A stretch of DNA of 64,000 nt from Kaistia sp. 32K (lineage in GTDB: Bacteria; Pseudomonadota; Alphaproteobacteria; Rhizobiales; Kaistiaceae), in contig NZ_AP024269.1 of assembly GCF_016629525.1 (NCBI RefSeq), forward strand, positions 930,001 through 994,000, in the 5' to 3' direction. The translations under genes were made by a program, and so were the position numbers. The notes beneath the pieces are model-generated. The model searched no databases. It worked only from the letters and a program-made list of their open reading frames with translations, and was not told the DNA's origin. Numbering within the stretch: the stretch's first letter is position 1; each line of letters opens with the position of its first letter. Below, in pieces: positions 50,770-60,523 of the stretch.

Positions 50770-50855
50770 AGTGGCGCGGCCGCTTTGCCGGATCGAGGCC
50801 TCGGCCGAATGGGCGAGACCTCGATGGGCCAGGCGGGCGCGGTCAGTGTCGTGGC

Positions 50856-51980
50856 CTAGTCCTGCGAGGGCAGAAGCAAAAACTTCTCGCCCGTCGCCTT
50901 GCGCTGGTAGGCGCGGATGACGGCGGGGTCGAGCGCCTCGGTCATCGTGATCTCGCGCGTATAGGGGCTGGCGAAGGTCGTGGTGATCTCGTTCGCGACA
51001 CGCTGGCGGAGCTTCAGCTCCTCTGCGCGACCGATCCGCTTCAGGTGATAGAACAGCAGCCAGCCGCCAATTCCCCAGGCCATGCCGGGGCTGGAGGGCA
51101 GCACCGACGGCGACCGGTCGAGCCGGCCGTAGACATAGACCTGCTTGTGCACCGGCGAGCCATAGGGCGTCGTCGGCGGGGTCTTGGCGACGAGCGCCGC
51201 CTCCATCGCGCCGAGGATCTGCCCGGCGAGGGGGCCGCCGCCGATGGCGTCGAACGCGAGCGTCGCGCCGGTCTCGCTGACCGCCGCGATCAGCTGCTCG
51301 TGGAAGTCGGGATCGGTGGAGTTCAGGATATGCTTGGCGCCGATCGCCTGCAGGATCGCTGCCTGATCCTGGCTGCGCACGATGTTCACCAGCTCGACGC
51401 CGTCGGCGAGGCAGAGCTTGTTGAGCATCTGGCCGAGATTGGACGCGGCGGCGGTGTGCACCAGTGCGCTGTGGCCTTCGAGCCGCATGGTCGACAGCAT
51501 GCCGAGTGCGGTCAGCGGATTGACGAACGCCGCCGCTCCCTGCTTCGCGGTGACCCCTTCGGGGAAGGCGAGGACGTCATCCGCGTTAACCTTCCGGTAA
51601 CGTGTGAACATCGATCCACCCAGCGCGCCGACGACCTTGCCGATCAGGTGGCGGGCATTCTCGCCGGCGGCGATCACTTCGCCCGCGCCCTCATTGCCCA
51701 TCGCCAGAGACTTGCCGATACGGGGCGCGGCGAAGGCGGCGGCCTGCGGCGGGATCTTCGCCGTCGCGACCGGCCTGCCCGATGATGCGTCGGCGGTGAA
51801 CGTCGTGACGTCGGCCGGCCCCAGCAGCGTGCCGAGGTCGGACGGGTTGATCGGCGCCGCATCGACGCGAAGGATGACCTCGTCGGGACCGGGATCGCCG
51901 ACCGGCACGTCTTCGAGCGTCAGCCGCAATTCGCCATCCGGCGTGACCAGCGAACGCAATTCCAGCGAAGTGAAGCTCAT
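50856..51980 (-). CDS. Zinc-independent MDR family oxidoreductase (quinone oxidoreductase-like)
   Basis: This is a 374-residue medium-chain dehydrogenase/reductase. The GroES-like N-domain contains PDEVILRVDAAPINPSDLGTL and MGNEGAGEVIAAG. The nucleotide domain contains LVHTAAASNLGQMLNKLC, where the usual glycine-rich turn is replaced by AAASNLGQ, and TLAFDAIGGGPLAGQIL. The structural and catalytic zinc cysteines are missing, as in NADPH:quinone reductases. AGGGAG lies six bases before the ATG at 51980. It is a single gene facing the LysR gene. The substrate is unknown. Confidence 0.88.
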   Translation of the reverse strand: MSFTSLELRSLVTPDGELRLTLEDVPVGDPGPDEVILRVDAAPINPSDLGTLLGPADVTTFTADASSGRPVATAKIPPQAAAFAAPRIGKSLAMGNEGAGEVIAAGENARHLIGKVVGALGGSMFTRYRKVNADDVLAFPEGVTAKQGAAAFVNPLTALGMLSTMRLEGHSALVHTAAASNLGQMLNKLCLADGVELVNIVRSQDQAAILQAIGAKHILNSTDPDFHEQLIAAVSETGATLAFDAIGGGPLAGQILGAMEAALVAKTPPTTPYGSPVHKQVYVYGRLDRSPSVLPSSPGMAWGIGGWLLFYHLKRIGRAEELKLRQRVANEITTTFASPYTREITMTEALDPAVIRAYQRKATGEKFLLLPSQD

Positions 51981-52107
51981 GGCAACTCCCTGAGTTCCGG
52001 ATGAGGGCACCGGCGCCCTTCTTTCAGGATGACCCGCTCGCAGCGATCAACCGCGAGTAGCCGCCCCGTATATGGGGGCGACGCTTGCCGGGGTGAGGGG
52101 AGCCAAC

Positions 52108-52141
52108 AAAAAAGCCCCTGCCGCTCAAATCCGGCAGGGGC
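52108..52141 (-). terminator. Intrinsic terminator of the mannitol dehydrogenase transcript
   Basis: On the minus strand the 10-bp perfect stem GCCCCTGCCG/CGGCAGGGGC (52114-52123 with 52132-52141) is followed by TTTTTT (52108-52113). It lies 80 bases after the stop at 52221. Confidence 0.85.
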
Positions 52142-52220
52142 CTCTTCGTGCTGGAGACGCGACAAGGCGTCCCGATATCGATGCCGTCGCGGCCGGAAGG
52201 CCCGCCGACGTCGGGGCGGA

Positions 52221-53702
52221 TCAGGCCGCCAGCTTGTTATCGAGATAGAGCTGCAGGGTTTCGCGCGAGCCCTTCTCCCAAAGCGTCTTCAGGGCGTGCG
52301 CGAAGCGGCTGCGGAAGAGCTCGGATTTCGTCACTTCGCCGAAGATGTCGTCGAAGACGAGGAAGGCGTCGGGATCATCCTTGGCCTTAAGCGCTGCGGC
52401 ATGCAGCCGATCGGCGTTCGGGTCGTTCAAGGCGATCGCCTTGCCGCTGTCGGCGGTGCCGGCGAGATAGCGGCACCAGAGGGCGGAGACGAGGGCCAGA
52501 CCGACGACGTCGCGGCCTTGGCGCAGGTTGTCCAGCGTCGAGGGCAGGATGAACTTGGGCTGGCGGTTCGAACCGTCCTGGGCGAGCCGCGGGATGGTGT
52601 CGGCGATCTTCGGATTGCGGAAGCGCCGCTCGATCAGCCCGAAATAGTCGTTGAGCGACGTATCGGGAACCGGCGGCACGATCGGGATGATCTCCTCGGT
52701 CTCCAGCTTGGCGAGGAAGGCGCGGATCAGCGGATCCTCCATCGCCTCATGGACGAAATGAATGTCCATCAGCGCCGCCGGATAGGCGATCGCCGCATGC
52801 CCGCCGTTCAGGATGCGGATCTTCATGTGCTCGTAGGGCGTGACGTCGGGAACGAAGGTGACGCCGACCTTTTCGAGCGCCGGGCGGCCGTTGGTGAACT
52901 TGTCCTCCAGCACCCACTGCTTGAATTCCTCGCAGAAGACCGGCCAGTTGTCCTCGATGTCGAACTGGTCCCGGAGGAAGTCGATCTCGCGCTGGCTGGT
53001 CGCCGGCGTGATGCGGTCCACCATGCCGTTCGGGAACGAGACGTTCGCCTTAATCCAGTCGGCGAAGGCCGGATCGGAGAGCCGCGCCGTGCCGATGACC
53101 GCATTGGCGGTGACGACGCCATTGTGGGGGATGTTGTCGCAGGACATGACGGTGAAGGGGACGAGGCCCTTCTCCTTGCGCGCCTTCAGGCCGGCGACGA
53201 TCAGGCCGAAGACCGTCTTCGGCGCGGTCGGGTTCTCGCCGTCGGCGGCGATGGCCGGATGCGCCGGGTTGAACTTGCCGGAGGCGTCGATGAAATAGCC
53301 GCCCTCGGTGATCGTCATCGAGACGATCCGGATGGCGGGATCGGCGAGCTTCGCGATGGTCGCCGCCGCATCGCCGACCGGCAGGATGTCGATCATCGGC
53401 GCGGTGACGCGCGCCGCCGTCCGGTTGTTGTCCTGCTCGACGACGGTCGTGAGAAAATCCTGCGCGGCGAGCTTCTCGCGCATGGTGACGTCAGACGGCA
53501 GCACGCCGGCGCCGATGATCGCCCAGTCATGGTCTTCGCCGGCGTTGAAGAGATCGTCGAGATAGACCGCCTGGTGGGCGCGGTGGAAATTGCCGACGCC
53601 GAAATGCACGATGCCGGCTTTCAGCGATGCCCGGTCATAGGCCGGGATCGTCGCCGTCCGCGCAACCTGTCCGAGGGCTGCTGCAACCAACTTCACTGCC
53701 AT
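52221..53702 (-). CDS. mtlK: Mannitol 2-dehydrogenase family protein (polyol:NAD 2-oxidoreductase)
   Basis: This is a 493-residue long-chain polyol dehydrogenase, the same length as the characterised Pseudomonas mannitol dehydrogenase, converting mannitol to fructose or a related polyol to its 2-ketose. Early GIVHFGVGNFHRAHQAVYLDDL is the NAD-binding Rossmann part. The catalytic lysine region appears in PYEHMKIRILNGGHAAIAYPAAL (Lys, Asn, His). TITEGGYFID and SCDNIPHNG are family hallmarks. AAAGGA precedes the ATG at 53702. It ends the minus-strand block of polyol/nucleoside genes and is followed by an intrinsic terminator. Arabinitol or other polyols are possible substrates. Confidence 0.92.
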   Translation of the reverse strand: MAVKLVAAALGQVARTATIPAYDRASLKAGIVHFGVGNFHRAHQAVYLDDLFNAGEDHDWAIIGAGVLPSDVTMREKLAAQDFLTTVVEQDNNRTAARVTAPMIDILPVGDAAATIAKLADPAIRIVSMTITEGGYFIDASGKFNPAHPAIAADGENPTAPKTVFGLIVAGLKARKEKGLVPFTVMSCDNIPHNGVVTANAVIGTARLSDPAFADWIKANVSFPNGMVDRITPATSQREIDFLRDQFDIEDNWPVFCEEFKQWVLEDKFTNGRPALEKVGVTFVPDVTPYEHMKIRILNGGHAAIAYPAALMDIHFVHEAMEDPLIRAFLAKLETEEIIPIVPPVPDTSLNDYFGLIERRFRNPKIADTIPRLAQDGSNRQPKFILPSTLDNLRQGRDVVGLALVSALWCRYLAGTADSGKAIALNDPNADRLHAAALKAKDDPDAFLVFDDIFGEVTKSELFRSRFAHALKTLWEKGSRETLQLYLDNKLAA

Positions 53703-53915
53703 TATGTGTCCTTTCGCGATGGCGACACGCAGCCAGCGCAAGTTACCGTTTCATGGGGGAGGCCACGGGAGAGCGACAATGTAGCCAGCGTCTACAAAGC
53801 TGTGGCTCGCGCGACCGGGATCAAGCGGGGGGCTTTGGTTATTGGGCATTGGGGAGGCGATGGGCACCGCGGACGGCGTCGACGAACGCAGCGCCGCCCA
53901 TCGCCTCGTTGCATT
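53703..53915 (-). promoter_or_regulatory. 213-base gap with a long hairpin
   Basis: This gap separates the yghZ-like stop from the mannitol dehydrogenase start. It contains 12-bp inverted arms GAGGCGATGGGC and GCCCATCGCCTC (53854-53865, 53896-53907) with a 30-base loop, nine bases after the upstream stop. TGTAG/CTACA arms lie at 53780-53796. The hairpin may limit read-through, and mtlK may have its own promoter here. Confidence 0.4.
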
Positions 53916-54950
<1,035 letters not shown>

Positions 54951-54971
54951 GTTTCCATTCCTGAAAGAGGA

Positions 54972-54996
54972 CGAGGGACCCGTGTCGGGTCCCTCG
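54972..54996. other. Intercistronic hairpin upstream of the yghZ-like gene
   Basis: Perfect 11-bp arms CGAGGGACCCG and CGGGTCCCTCG close on TGT. It lies in the 128-base gap between the nucleoside hydrolase stop and the yghZ start, with no adjoining T-run. It is probably a processing or attenuation element. Confidence 0.6.
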
Positions 54997-55078
54997 CCGG
55001 ACCTTCAAAGCTGGGAGGCTCTTCGAAGGTTACCGTTCCTGGTCAGTCATACCAAATCCGGCGGGGCATCGTCTGCGA

Positions 55079-56005
55079 CTATCCGCGCTTCTCGTTCCAG
55101 GCTTTGAGCTTGACGAAGAAATCCTTGAGGATCGGATCGCGGTGAATCCTGTGGACATAGCGCATCGGGTGACGGCCGCGATCGACGCTCCAGGTCACCT
55201 GGTCGGTGAGAACCGGCGTCGGGACGATGACGCTGTCGCACCAGCTCGGATCGATCAGCCAGGCGACGGGCGCCATGTCCCAGATCTCCTTGGACCAGCC
55301 GAGGTGATCGTCGGAATATTCCTTGTAGCGCTGCGCCAGGAAGCGGCCGATGTCGCCATGCGGCTCGACATAGCGCTCGATCTCGGCAACCGTGCTGAGC
55401 AGATGGGAAACGACGCCCATGCAGGGGAACAGCACGACGGGAACGCCGCTGTCGAACAGCACCTGCGCGCCGCCGACATCCTGCTTCAGGTTGAATTCCC
55501 GAACATCCGGCCATTCCAGCGCATGGCCGCCGAGCCAGACGACGACGATCCGGTCGACGATGTCGGGGGCCTTCAGGATCGCCGAGGCGACGTTGCTGAT
55601 CGCGGCGATCGCGATCACGTAGAGCGGCGCGTCGGGCGTACTGGCGCGGGCGCGCGCGATCAGATCGTCGACGGCCGGCGCCTCGCGCACGAGCTTCTGC
55701 GGCCCGACATACTCGGTCACGCCCTTGTAGACGAGGCCTTCCGGGCTGACGTCCATACGCTCGAGCAGGCGCAGGATCTCGTCATAGCTGAGCTCCATGC
55801 CGTGACCGGCGTCGTTCGAACGGTCATTGTGGAACGGCGCCGCGTAGATCGCCTGCAGGTCCAGGCGATCTGAGGACAACAGCAACTGCACGATCGCGAA
55901 CTGGTCATCGATCTCGTTGAAGGTATCGGTGTCCAGGACACACTTCACACGGCCAGAAGGCGCCTCCAGCAAACGCAAGTGGTCGGCGTAGTCCAGCACT
56001 GTCAT
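55079..56005 (-). CDS. Nucleoside hydrolase family protein
   Basis: This is a 308-residue protein of the inosine-uridine preferring nucleoside hydrolase family, which uses a Ca2+ bound by an aspartate cluster to cut N-ribosidic bonds. The N-terminal cluster reads VLDTDTFNEIDDQFA (Asp25, Asp27, Asp33, Asp34). It is two residues longer than the classical DxDPGxDD. A mid-chain PLYVIAIAAISNVASAI and RIVVVWLGGHALEW are typical, as is the late VAWLIDPSWCD. The ATG overlaps the upstream ATPase stop (ATGA). With a sugar importer ATPase beside it, it may release ribose-like sugar from an imported nucleoside-like compound. Confidence 0.88.
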   Translation of the reverse strand: MTVLDYADHLRLLEAPSGRVKCVLDTDTFNEIDDQFAIVQLLLSSDRLDLQAIYAAPFHNDRSNDAGHGMELSYDEILRLLERMDVSPEGLVYKGVTEYVGPQKLVREAPAVDDLIARARASTPDAPLYVIAIAAISNVASAILKAPDIVDRIVVVWLGGHALEWPDVREFNLKQDVGGAQVLFDSGVPVVLFPCMGVVSHLLSTVAEIERYVEPHGDIGRFLAQRYKEYSDDHLGWSKEIWDMAPVAWLIDPSWCDSVIVPTPVLTDQVTWSVDRGRHPMRYVHRIHRDPILKDFFVKLKAWNEKRG

Positions 56006-57099
56006 GCACGTTTCTCCCTGATGCGAGGCTCGGGCCGCGCGCGAACGGCTTTGCCGTCGCTGGCGGTGAACAGGTAAATGTCTTCGGGTTTCGCGGTGAT
56101 CCGGACGGTGTCGCCAGGCTCCAGCATCACCATCCCCTCGAGCACGACGGTCACGGCCTGCCCGAACACATCCACGACGAGATGCGTCTGCGAACCCGTC
56201 TGATCGACCTGGCTCACGACGGCGGGCAATCCTGCCTCCTCCGTCAGGGTGATGTGCTCGGGGCGCAGCCCGATCTCGACGGCCGTTCCTTCCGGCAGAT
56301 CGGCGACCGGCACCTGGGGGAGGGCGTCCGCCGACTGCGGCACGACCGCCTTGCCGTTCACCACCTTGCCGGCCAGGAAGTTCATGGCCGGCGAGCCGAT
56401 GAAGCCGGCGACGAACCGGTTGGCCGGGTTGCTGTAGAGCTCGATCGGCGTGCCGATCTGCTCGATCTTGCCGCCGTTCAGGACGGCGATGCGATCCGCC
56501 AGCGTCATCGCTTCGATCTGATCATGCGTGACGTAGATCGAGGTGGTGCGGACCTTCTGGTGCAGCGCCTTGATCTCGGCGCGCATCAGCACGCGCAGCT
56601 TCGCGTCGAGGTTCGACAGCGGCTCGTCGAACAGGAAAACGCCGGGATTGCGGACGATGGCGCGGCCCATGGCCACGCGCTGCCGCTGGCCGCCCGACAA
56701 TTGCGACGGGCGGCGATCCATGATCCCGTCGATCTGCAGCAATTGCGCGGCGTCGTTGACGCGCTTCTCGATGTCGGCCCTGGCGACCCCGGACAGGCGC
56801 AGATTGAGCGACATGTTCTCGCGCACGGTCATGTGCGGGTAGAGCGCGTAGTTCTGAAACACCATCGCGATGTTGCGCTGCTTCGGGTCGAGCGAATTGA
56901 CGACCTTGCCATCGAACTCGATCTCGCCGGAGGTCGCGGCTTCCAGCCCCGCGATCATCCTGAGCAGGGTCGACTTCCCGCAGCCCGACGGGCCGACGAG
57001 GGCGAGGAACTCGCCCTGCCTGACGGTCAGATTGACGCCCTGGACGACCTCGACCCGACCGAATGACTTCTTGAGATTGCGCAGCTCGACGGCACTCAA
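56002..57099 (-). CDS. Sugar ABC transporter ATP-binding protein, UgpC/MsmK type
   Basis: This is a 365-residue ATPase with the C-terminal TOBE/MalK regulatory domain. Walker A is GPSGCGKST, the Q-loop VFQNYALYPHMTVREN, the signature LSGGQRQRVAMGRAI and Walker B GVFLFDEPLSNLDAKLR. FIGSPAMNFLAG and the LRPEHI segment mark the UgpC/MalK-type extension. The TTG at 57099 has GGGAGGA about eight bases upstream and places the N-terminus correctly. It supplies the ATPase for the binding protein and permeases encoded divergently from 58331, which have no ATPase gene of their own. Confidence 0.92.
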   Translation of the reverse strand: MSAVELRNLKKSFGRVEVVQGVNLTVRQGEFLALVGPSGCGKSTLLRMIAGLEAATSGEIEFDGKVVNSLDPKQRNIAMVFQNYALYPHMTVRENMSLNLRLSGVARADIEKRVNDAAQLLQIDGIMDRRPSQLSGGQRQRVAMGRAIVRNPGVFLFDEPLSNLDAKLRVLMRAEIKALHQKVRTTSIYVTHDQIEAMTLADRIAVLNGGKIEQIGTPIELYSNPANRFVAGFIGSPAMNFLAGKVVNGKAVVPQSADALPQVPVADLPEGTAVEIGLRPEHITLTEEAGLPAVVSQVDQTGSQTHLVVDVFGQAVTVVLEGMVMLEPGDTVRITAKPEDIYLFTASDGKAVRARPEPRIREKRA

Positions 57100-57194
57100 A
57101 GCATGTCCTCCCTGTCCCCTCCCATGGTGCCTCCGCTGGCCTCGGACGGATCGCAAACGACCGTCCGCATGGCAGCAAAAGTATTGTGGTCACG

Positions 57195-57209
57195 TGTGCA
57201 GTATGTACA
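57195..57209. promoter_or_regulatory. Candidate LacI-type operator (imperfect)
   Basis: TGTGCAGTATGTACA is an imperfect inverted repeat in the ugpC/LacI divergent promoter. It shares the TGTGCA half with the perfect site at 58298, so the LacI protein may bind both. Confidence 0.4.
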
Positions 57210-57243
57210 AATGCCGGATGACGAGGGTCAAGAGAAAGAATCC

Positions 57244-58260
57244 ATGGGCGATAAAAAAGAGGGCAGGGTCCGCGCGATCGATGTCGCGCGACTGGCCGGG
57301 GTCAGTCGCTCGGCTGTCTCCCGAACATTCACGCCCGGCGCCTATGTGTCCGATGCGACAAGAGCCAAGGTGCTCCGCGCCGCGCAGGCCCTGACCTACT
57401 ATCCAAACGCCATGGCGCGTTCGCTGACGACGCAGAGGAGCGGCATCGTCGGCGTCATATCCGCGGACCTGCAGAACCCCTTCTACGCCCTCACGCTGGA
57501 GAGGATCGGCGGCGCCCTGCAGGGGCAGGGGCTCGCGCCGCTGGTTCTGTTTGGCGACGAAACCAGCACGAAAGCCCAGATTTCCCAGATCCTTTCCTAC
57601 CGGGTCGACGCGCTGATCGTGACGAACGCGGTGCTGTCTTCCCGGCTCACCGACACCGTCAGCCGGATGAAGCTGCCGGTCGTGGCGGTCAATCGCTACT
57701 TTCCGCAGGACTGGATCACGTCGATCACTTGCGACAACATCCACGCCGCCGGTTCCGTCGCCGATCACCTGCACGGCGTGGGTTCGACGCGGATTGCGCT
57801 GGTCACCGGCAAGGCCGACACGTCGAGCAGCCGGGACCGGGAGGCGGGGTTTCTTCGCGCCCTGGTGGAGCGCGGCACCGCCCCGATCGCCATCGAAACC
57901 GGCGATTACAGCCATGACAGCGGCGTCCTCGCCGGCCGGAGCCTGCTCGAGCGGAGCGTCGCGCCCGACGCGGTCTTCTGTGCCAACGACCTGATGGCCA
58001 TGGGCGTCGTCGACGTCGCGAGAAGCGAGTTTGGCCTGCGGGTGCCCGAGGATCTGCGGGTCGCGGGTTTCGACAATTCCGCGGTCGGTTCCTGGCAATC
58101 CTACAGCCTGACGACGGTCGATCAGAACATTCCGCAAATGATTGATTTAGCCGTCGAAATCGTCCTTCGGCAGTTGCGCGGCGAGGGCGGGCCGACCGGC
58201 CAGCATCTCCAGGTCAAGGGGACGCTGATCGTTCGGCACTCGACGTCATCGCCCATCTGA
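57244..58260 (+). CDS. LacI-family transcriptional regulator (first of two paralogues)
   Basis: This is a 338-residue repressor. The DNA-binding domain is AIDVARLAGVSRSAVSRTFTPGAYVSDATR (residues about 11-40) with hinge-helix segment YYPNAMARSLTTQRSG. The remainder is a periplasmic-binding-like ligand domain (VGVISADLQNPFYAL, DAVFCANDLMAMGVVDVAR). The hinge lacks the common LAxxL wording. The ATG at 57244 follows AGAAAG. It lies between ugpC and the binding-protein gene, and a perfect palindrome precedes the latter. It is about 70 percent identical by eye, in the DNA-binding half, to the regulator at 61539. Confidence 0.93.
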   Translation: MGDKKEGRVRAIDVARLAGVSRSAVSRTFTPGAYVSDATRAKVLRAAQALTYYPNAMARSLTTQRSGIVGVISADLQNPFYALTLERIGGALQGQGLAPLVLFGDETSTKAQISQILSYRVDALIVTNAVLSSRLTDTVSRMKLPVVAVNRYFPQDWITSITCDNIHAAGSVADHLHGVGSTRIALVTGKADTSSSRDREAGFLRALVERGTAPIAIETGDYSHDSGVLAGRSLLERSVAPDAVFCANDLMAMGVVDVARSEFGLRVPEDLRVAGFDNSAVGSWQSYSLTTVDQNIPQMIDLAVEIVLRQLRGEGGPTGQHLQVKGTLIVRHSTSSPI

Positions 58261-58297
58261 CCGGTTGACAGCGACGGGTCCAAATGCAAATCGTGGA

Positions 58298-58315
58298 TAT
58301 GCACATGTGTGCATA
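58298..58315. promoter_or_regulatory. 18-bp perfect palindrome, LacI-type operator
   Basis: TATGCACATGTGTGCATA has 8-bp arms around TG and ends 15 bases before the sugar-binding-protein ATG, just upstream of its ribosome site. This is the classic position for repressor control of a sugar importer. TTGACA stands at 58265-58270. Confidence 0.75.
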
Positions 58316-58330
58316 CTGAGGAGGAAAGAC

Positions 58331-59599
58331 ATGGGAAACATCAGAACACTGTCGGGCGCGCTGGTTGGCCTGGTGACGCTTGTCGCCGCCGGAACCGTGC
58401 AGGCCCAGCAGACGACCATCACGCTGCTCACCGCCGAACGTGAAGACACGATGCAGCCGGTCATCGATGGCTTCGAGAAGCTTCATCCCGATATCAAGGT
58501 CGTGCACCAGTCCGTGCCCTTCAACGACCTGAACGCGGCCGTCGAGTCGCGCATCGGCCAGGGCGACTCGGGCATCGACGTCATCGCCGCCGACACGCCC
58601 CGCATTCCCGCGTTCGCGGCCAAGGGCTATCTCAAGGATCTGAGCGAGCGCGCGGAGCAGATCAAGGCCGGGGCGCCAAACCCGGTCGACATCGAGCAGG
58701 TCTCCTTCGACGGCAAGATCTTCGCCTATCCGATGTGGACATCGACGCAGATGCTCTACTTCAACCGCGACCTGCTCAAGAAGGCCGGCGTCGAGCTGCC
58801 CTCGGGCGATGTCGACAAGCGCCTGACCTGGGACCAGGTCGTCGAGGCCGCGAAGGCGGCGCAGAAGGCCGGCGCCAAGTGGGGCCTCGAGTTCCAGCAG
58901 TTTGACCGCTACTACCAGCTGCAGGCTCTGTTCGAGTCCGCCGGCGCGGGTTCGGGCCTGACGGGCGACGGCCTCCTGAAGTCGGATGTCGGCAGCGAGG
59001 CCTGGGCCAAGACGGCCAAGTGGTATGGCGATCTCTTCGCCGACGGCGTCGCGCCGCGCGGCGTGACGCCCGAGCAGACCGATGATCTGTTCTTCAACGG
59101 CGAGGTCGCGTTCCTGGTCGGCGGTCCCTGGTCGATCCATCGCTTCGAGGCTGCCAAGGGTCTCGACTATGGCATCGCCCCGCACCCCTATTTCAAGGAC
59201 GGCAAGCCGGCGACGGCGACGGGCTCGTGGGCGCTCGCGATCAACCCGAACACGACCAAGCTCGAGGCGGCGCAGGCCTTCGCCGAATACGCTTCGCTGA
59301 ACGGCGAGGGCAATTACCTGACGACCGCCAACAATCCGGTGCCCCCCACCAATCCGGATGCCTTCAAGACCTATGCCAAGAACATGGAGGCGCTGGAGCC
59401 CAAGATCGGCCCGGTCGTCGAGCTGATCAATTCGGAGCTGAAGAACACGGCCGTCGGTCGTCCGCGCACCACAGGCTTCGTCGCGTTCGAAACCGTCATG
59501 AACAAGTCGTTCGCTGACATCCGCAATGGTGCGGACGCCGCCGACACGCTGAAGGCGGCGGACCGGCAGATTGACAGGCAGCTCTCGCGCCTCAAGTAA
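58331..59599 (+). CDS. Sugar ABC transporter substrate-binding protein (family 1)
   Basis: This is a 422-residue periplasmic binding protein of the UgpB/MalE class. The signal peptide MGNIRTLSGALVGLVTLVAAG ends VQA before QQTTITLLTAERED. GFEKLHPDIKVVHQSVPFND, FAYPMWTSTQMLYFNRDLLKKAG and FLVGGPWSIHRFEAAKGLDYGIAP are family patterns. GAGGAAAG precedes the ATG. A repressor-type palindrome precedes the gene and a hairpin follows it, ahead of the permease genes. The ligand may be a sugar, polyol or glycoside. Confidence 0.93.
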   Translation: MGNIRTLSGALVGLVTLVAAGTVQAQQTTITLLTAEREDTMQPVIDGFEKLHPDIKVVHQSVPFNDLNAAVESRIGQGDSGIDVIAADTPRIPAFAAKGYLKDLSERAEQIKAGAPNPVDIEQVSFDGKIFAYPMWTSTQMLYFNRDLLKKAGVELPSGDVDKRLTWDQVVEAAKAAQKAGAKWGLEFQQFDRYYQLQALFESAGAGSGLTGDGLLKSDVGSEAWAKTAKWYGDLFADGVAPRGVTPEQTDDLFFNGEVAFLVGGPWSIHRFEAAKGLDYGIAPHPYFKDGKPATATGSWALAINPNTTKLEAAQAFAEYASLNGEGNYLTTANNPVPPTNPDAFKTYAKNMEALEPKIGPVVELINSELKNTAVGRPRTTGFVAFETVMNKSFADIRNGADAADTLKAADRQIDRQLSRLK

Positions 59600-59614
59600 T
59601 CGCGGTTTTTGATT

Positions 59615-59642
59615 GGCGGGAGGTGCCAATGCATCTCCCGCC
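59615..59642. other. Hairpin after the sugar-binding-protein gene
   Basis: Arms GGCGGGAG (59615-59622) and CTCCCGCC (59635-59642) lie between the binding-protein stop and the first permease start. As at 48418, such a hairpin probably protects the binding-protein message and lowers expression of the permeases. Confidence 0.55.
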
Positions 59643-59665
59643 CTTCGGGATAGGATCAGCGCAAG

Positions 59666-60523
59666 ATGGCATCTAGCAAGTCTCGGTTCCTGGTCGCCTT
59701 GGCGTTCCTGGCGCCCGCCCTCATTTCCGTGTTCGTGCTCAGGCTTTGGCCGGCCGCGGTCGCGGTCTACAACTCGTTTCAGGCGCCCGGCGGCGGATTC
59801 AGCCTCGAGAACTACTCGTATATCTTCACCGACGAGAGTTTCCTGGGCAGTCTCAAGACGACCCTGATCTACTCGATCATCATCAATCCGCTCCAGATCG
59901 CCGTCGCGCTCGCGCTCGCCGTCCTCATGAACGCCGGCATGCGCACCATCGGCTTCTGGCGCACGATCATCCTGCTGCCGGTCGCCATACCCCCGAGCGT
60001 CTCGGCTGTCGTCTGGGGTGTCGCGCTCCGGCCCGACGGGCTGGTCAACTCGATGCTCGAAACCTTCGGCCTCGCACCGCTCCGCTTTCTCACCTCGCCC
60101 GACCAGGCGCTCGCTTCCATCATGCTGATCGTCAGCTGGATCGGCGTCGGATACTGGATGACGTTCCTGATTGCCGGGCTGCAGGAAATTCCGCAGTCTC
60201 TCTATGAGGCGGTCCGGATCGACGGCGCCAATCGCTGGCAGCAGTTCCGCTTCGTGACCCTGCCGCAGCTCAGGCGACCGCTCACCTTCGTGCTGGTGGC
60301 GAACACGGTTGCGAACTTCCTCGTCTTCGCGCCCGTCCAGATCCTGACGCAGGGCGGTCCGCAGGGCTCCACCAATCTGATCATGAACGAGATCTATTCG
60401 CAGGCCTTCATCCTGAGCGACCCCTCGAGCGCGGCCGCCTCGACCGTCGTCCTCGTCGCCGCGACGCTGCTTGTGGTGTCGATCCAGTTCCGCCTGATGA
60501 GCACGAAGGAGGATCGGGCATGA
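59666..60523 (+). CDS. Sugar ABC transporter permease, MalF/UgpA type
   Basis: This is a 285-residue permease with six predicted helices. The coupling loop EIPQSLYEAVRIDGANRWQQFRFVTLPQL is the EAA motif of the MalF-like partner. LRLWPAAVAVYNSFQAPGG is the usual N-terminal periplasmic start. It pairs with the permease at 60520, whose ATG overlaps this stop. Confidence 0.93.
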   Translation: MASSKSRFLVALAFLAPALISVFVLRLWPAAVAVYNSFQAPGGGFSLENYSYIFTDESFLGSLKTTLIYSIIINPLQIAVALALAVLMNAGMRTIGFWRTIILLPVAIPPSVSAVVWGVALRPDGLVNSMLETFGLAPLRFLTSPDQALASIMLIVSWIGVGYWMTFLIAGLQEIPQSLYEAVRIDGANRWQQFRFVTLPQLRRPLTFVLVANTVANFLVFAPVQILTQGGPQGSTNLIMNEIYSQAFILSDPSSAAASTVVLVAATLLVVSIQFRLMSTKEDRA

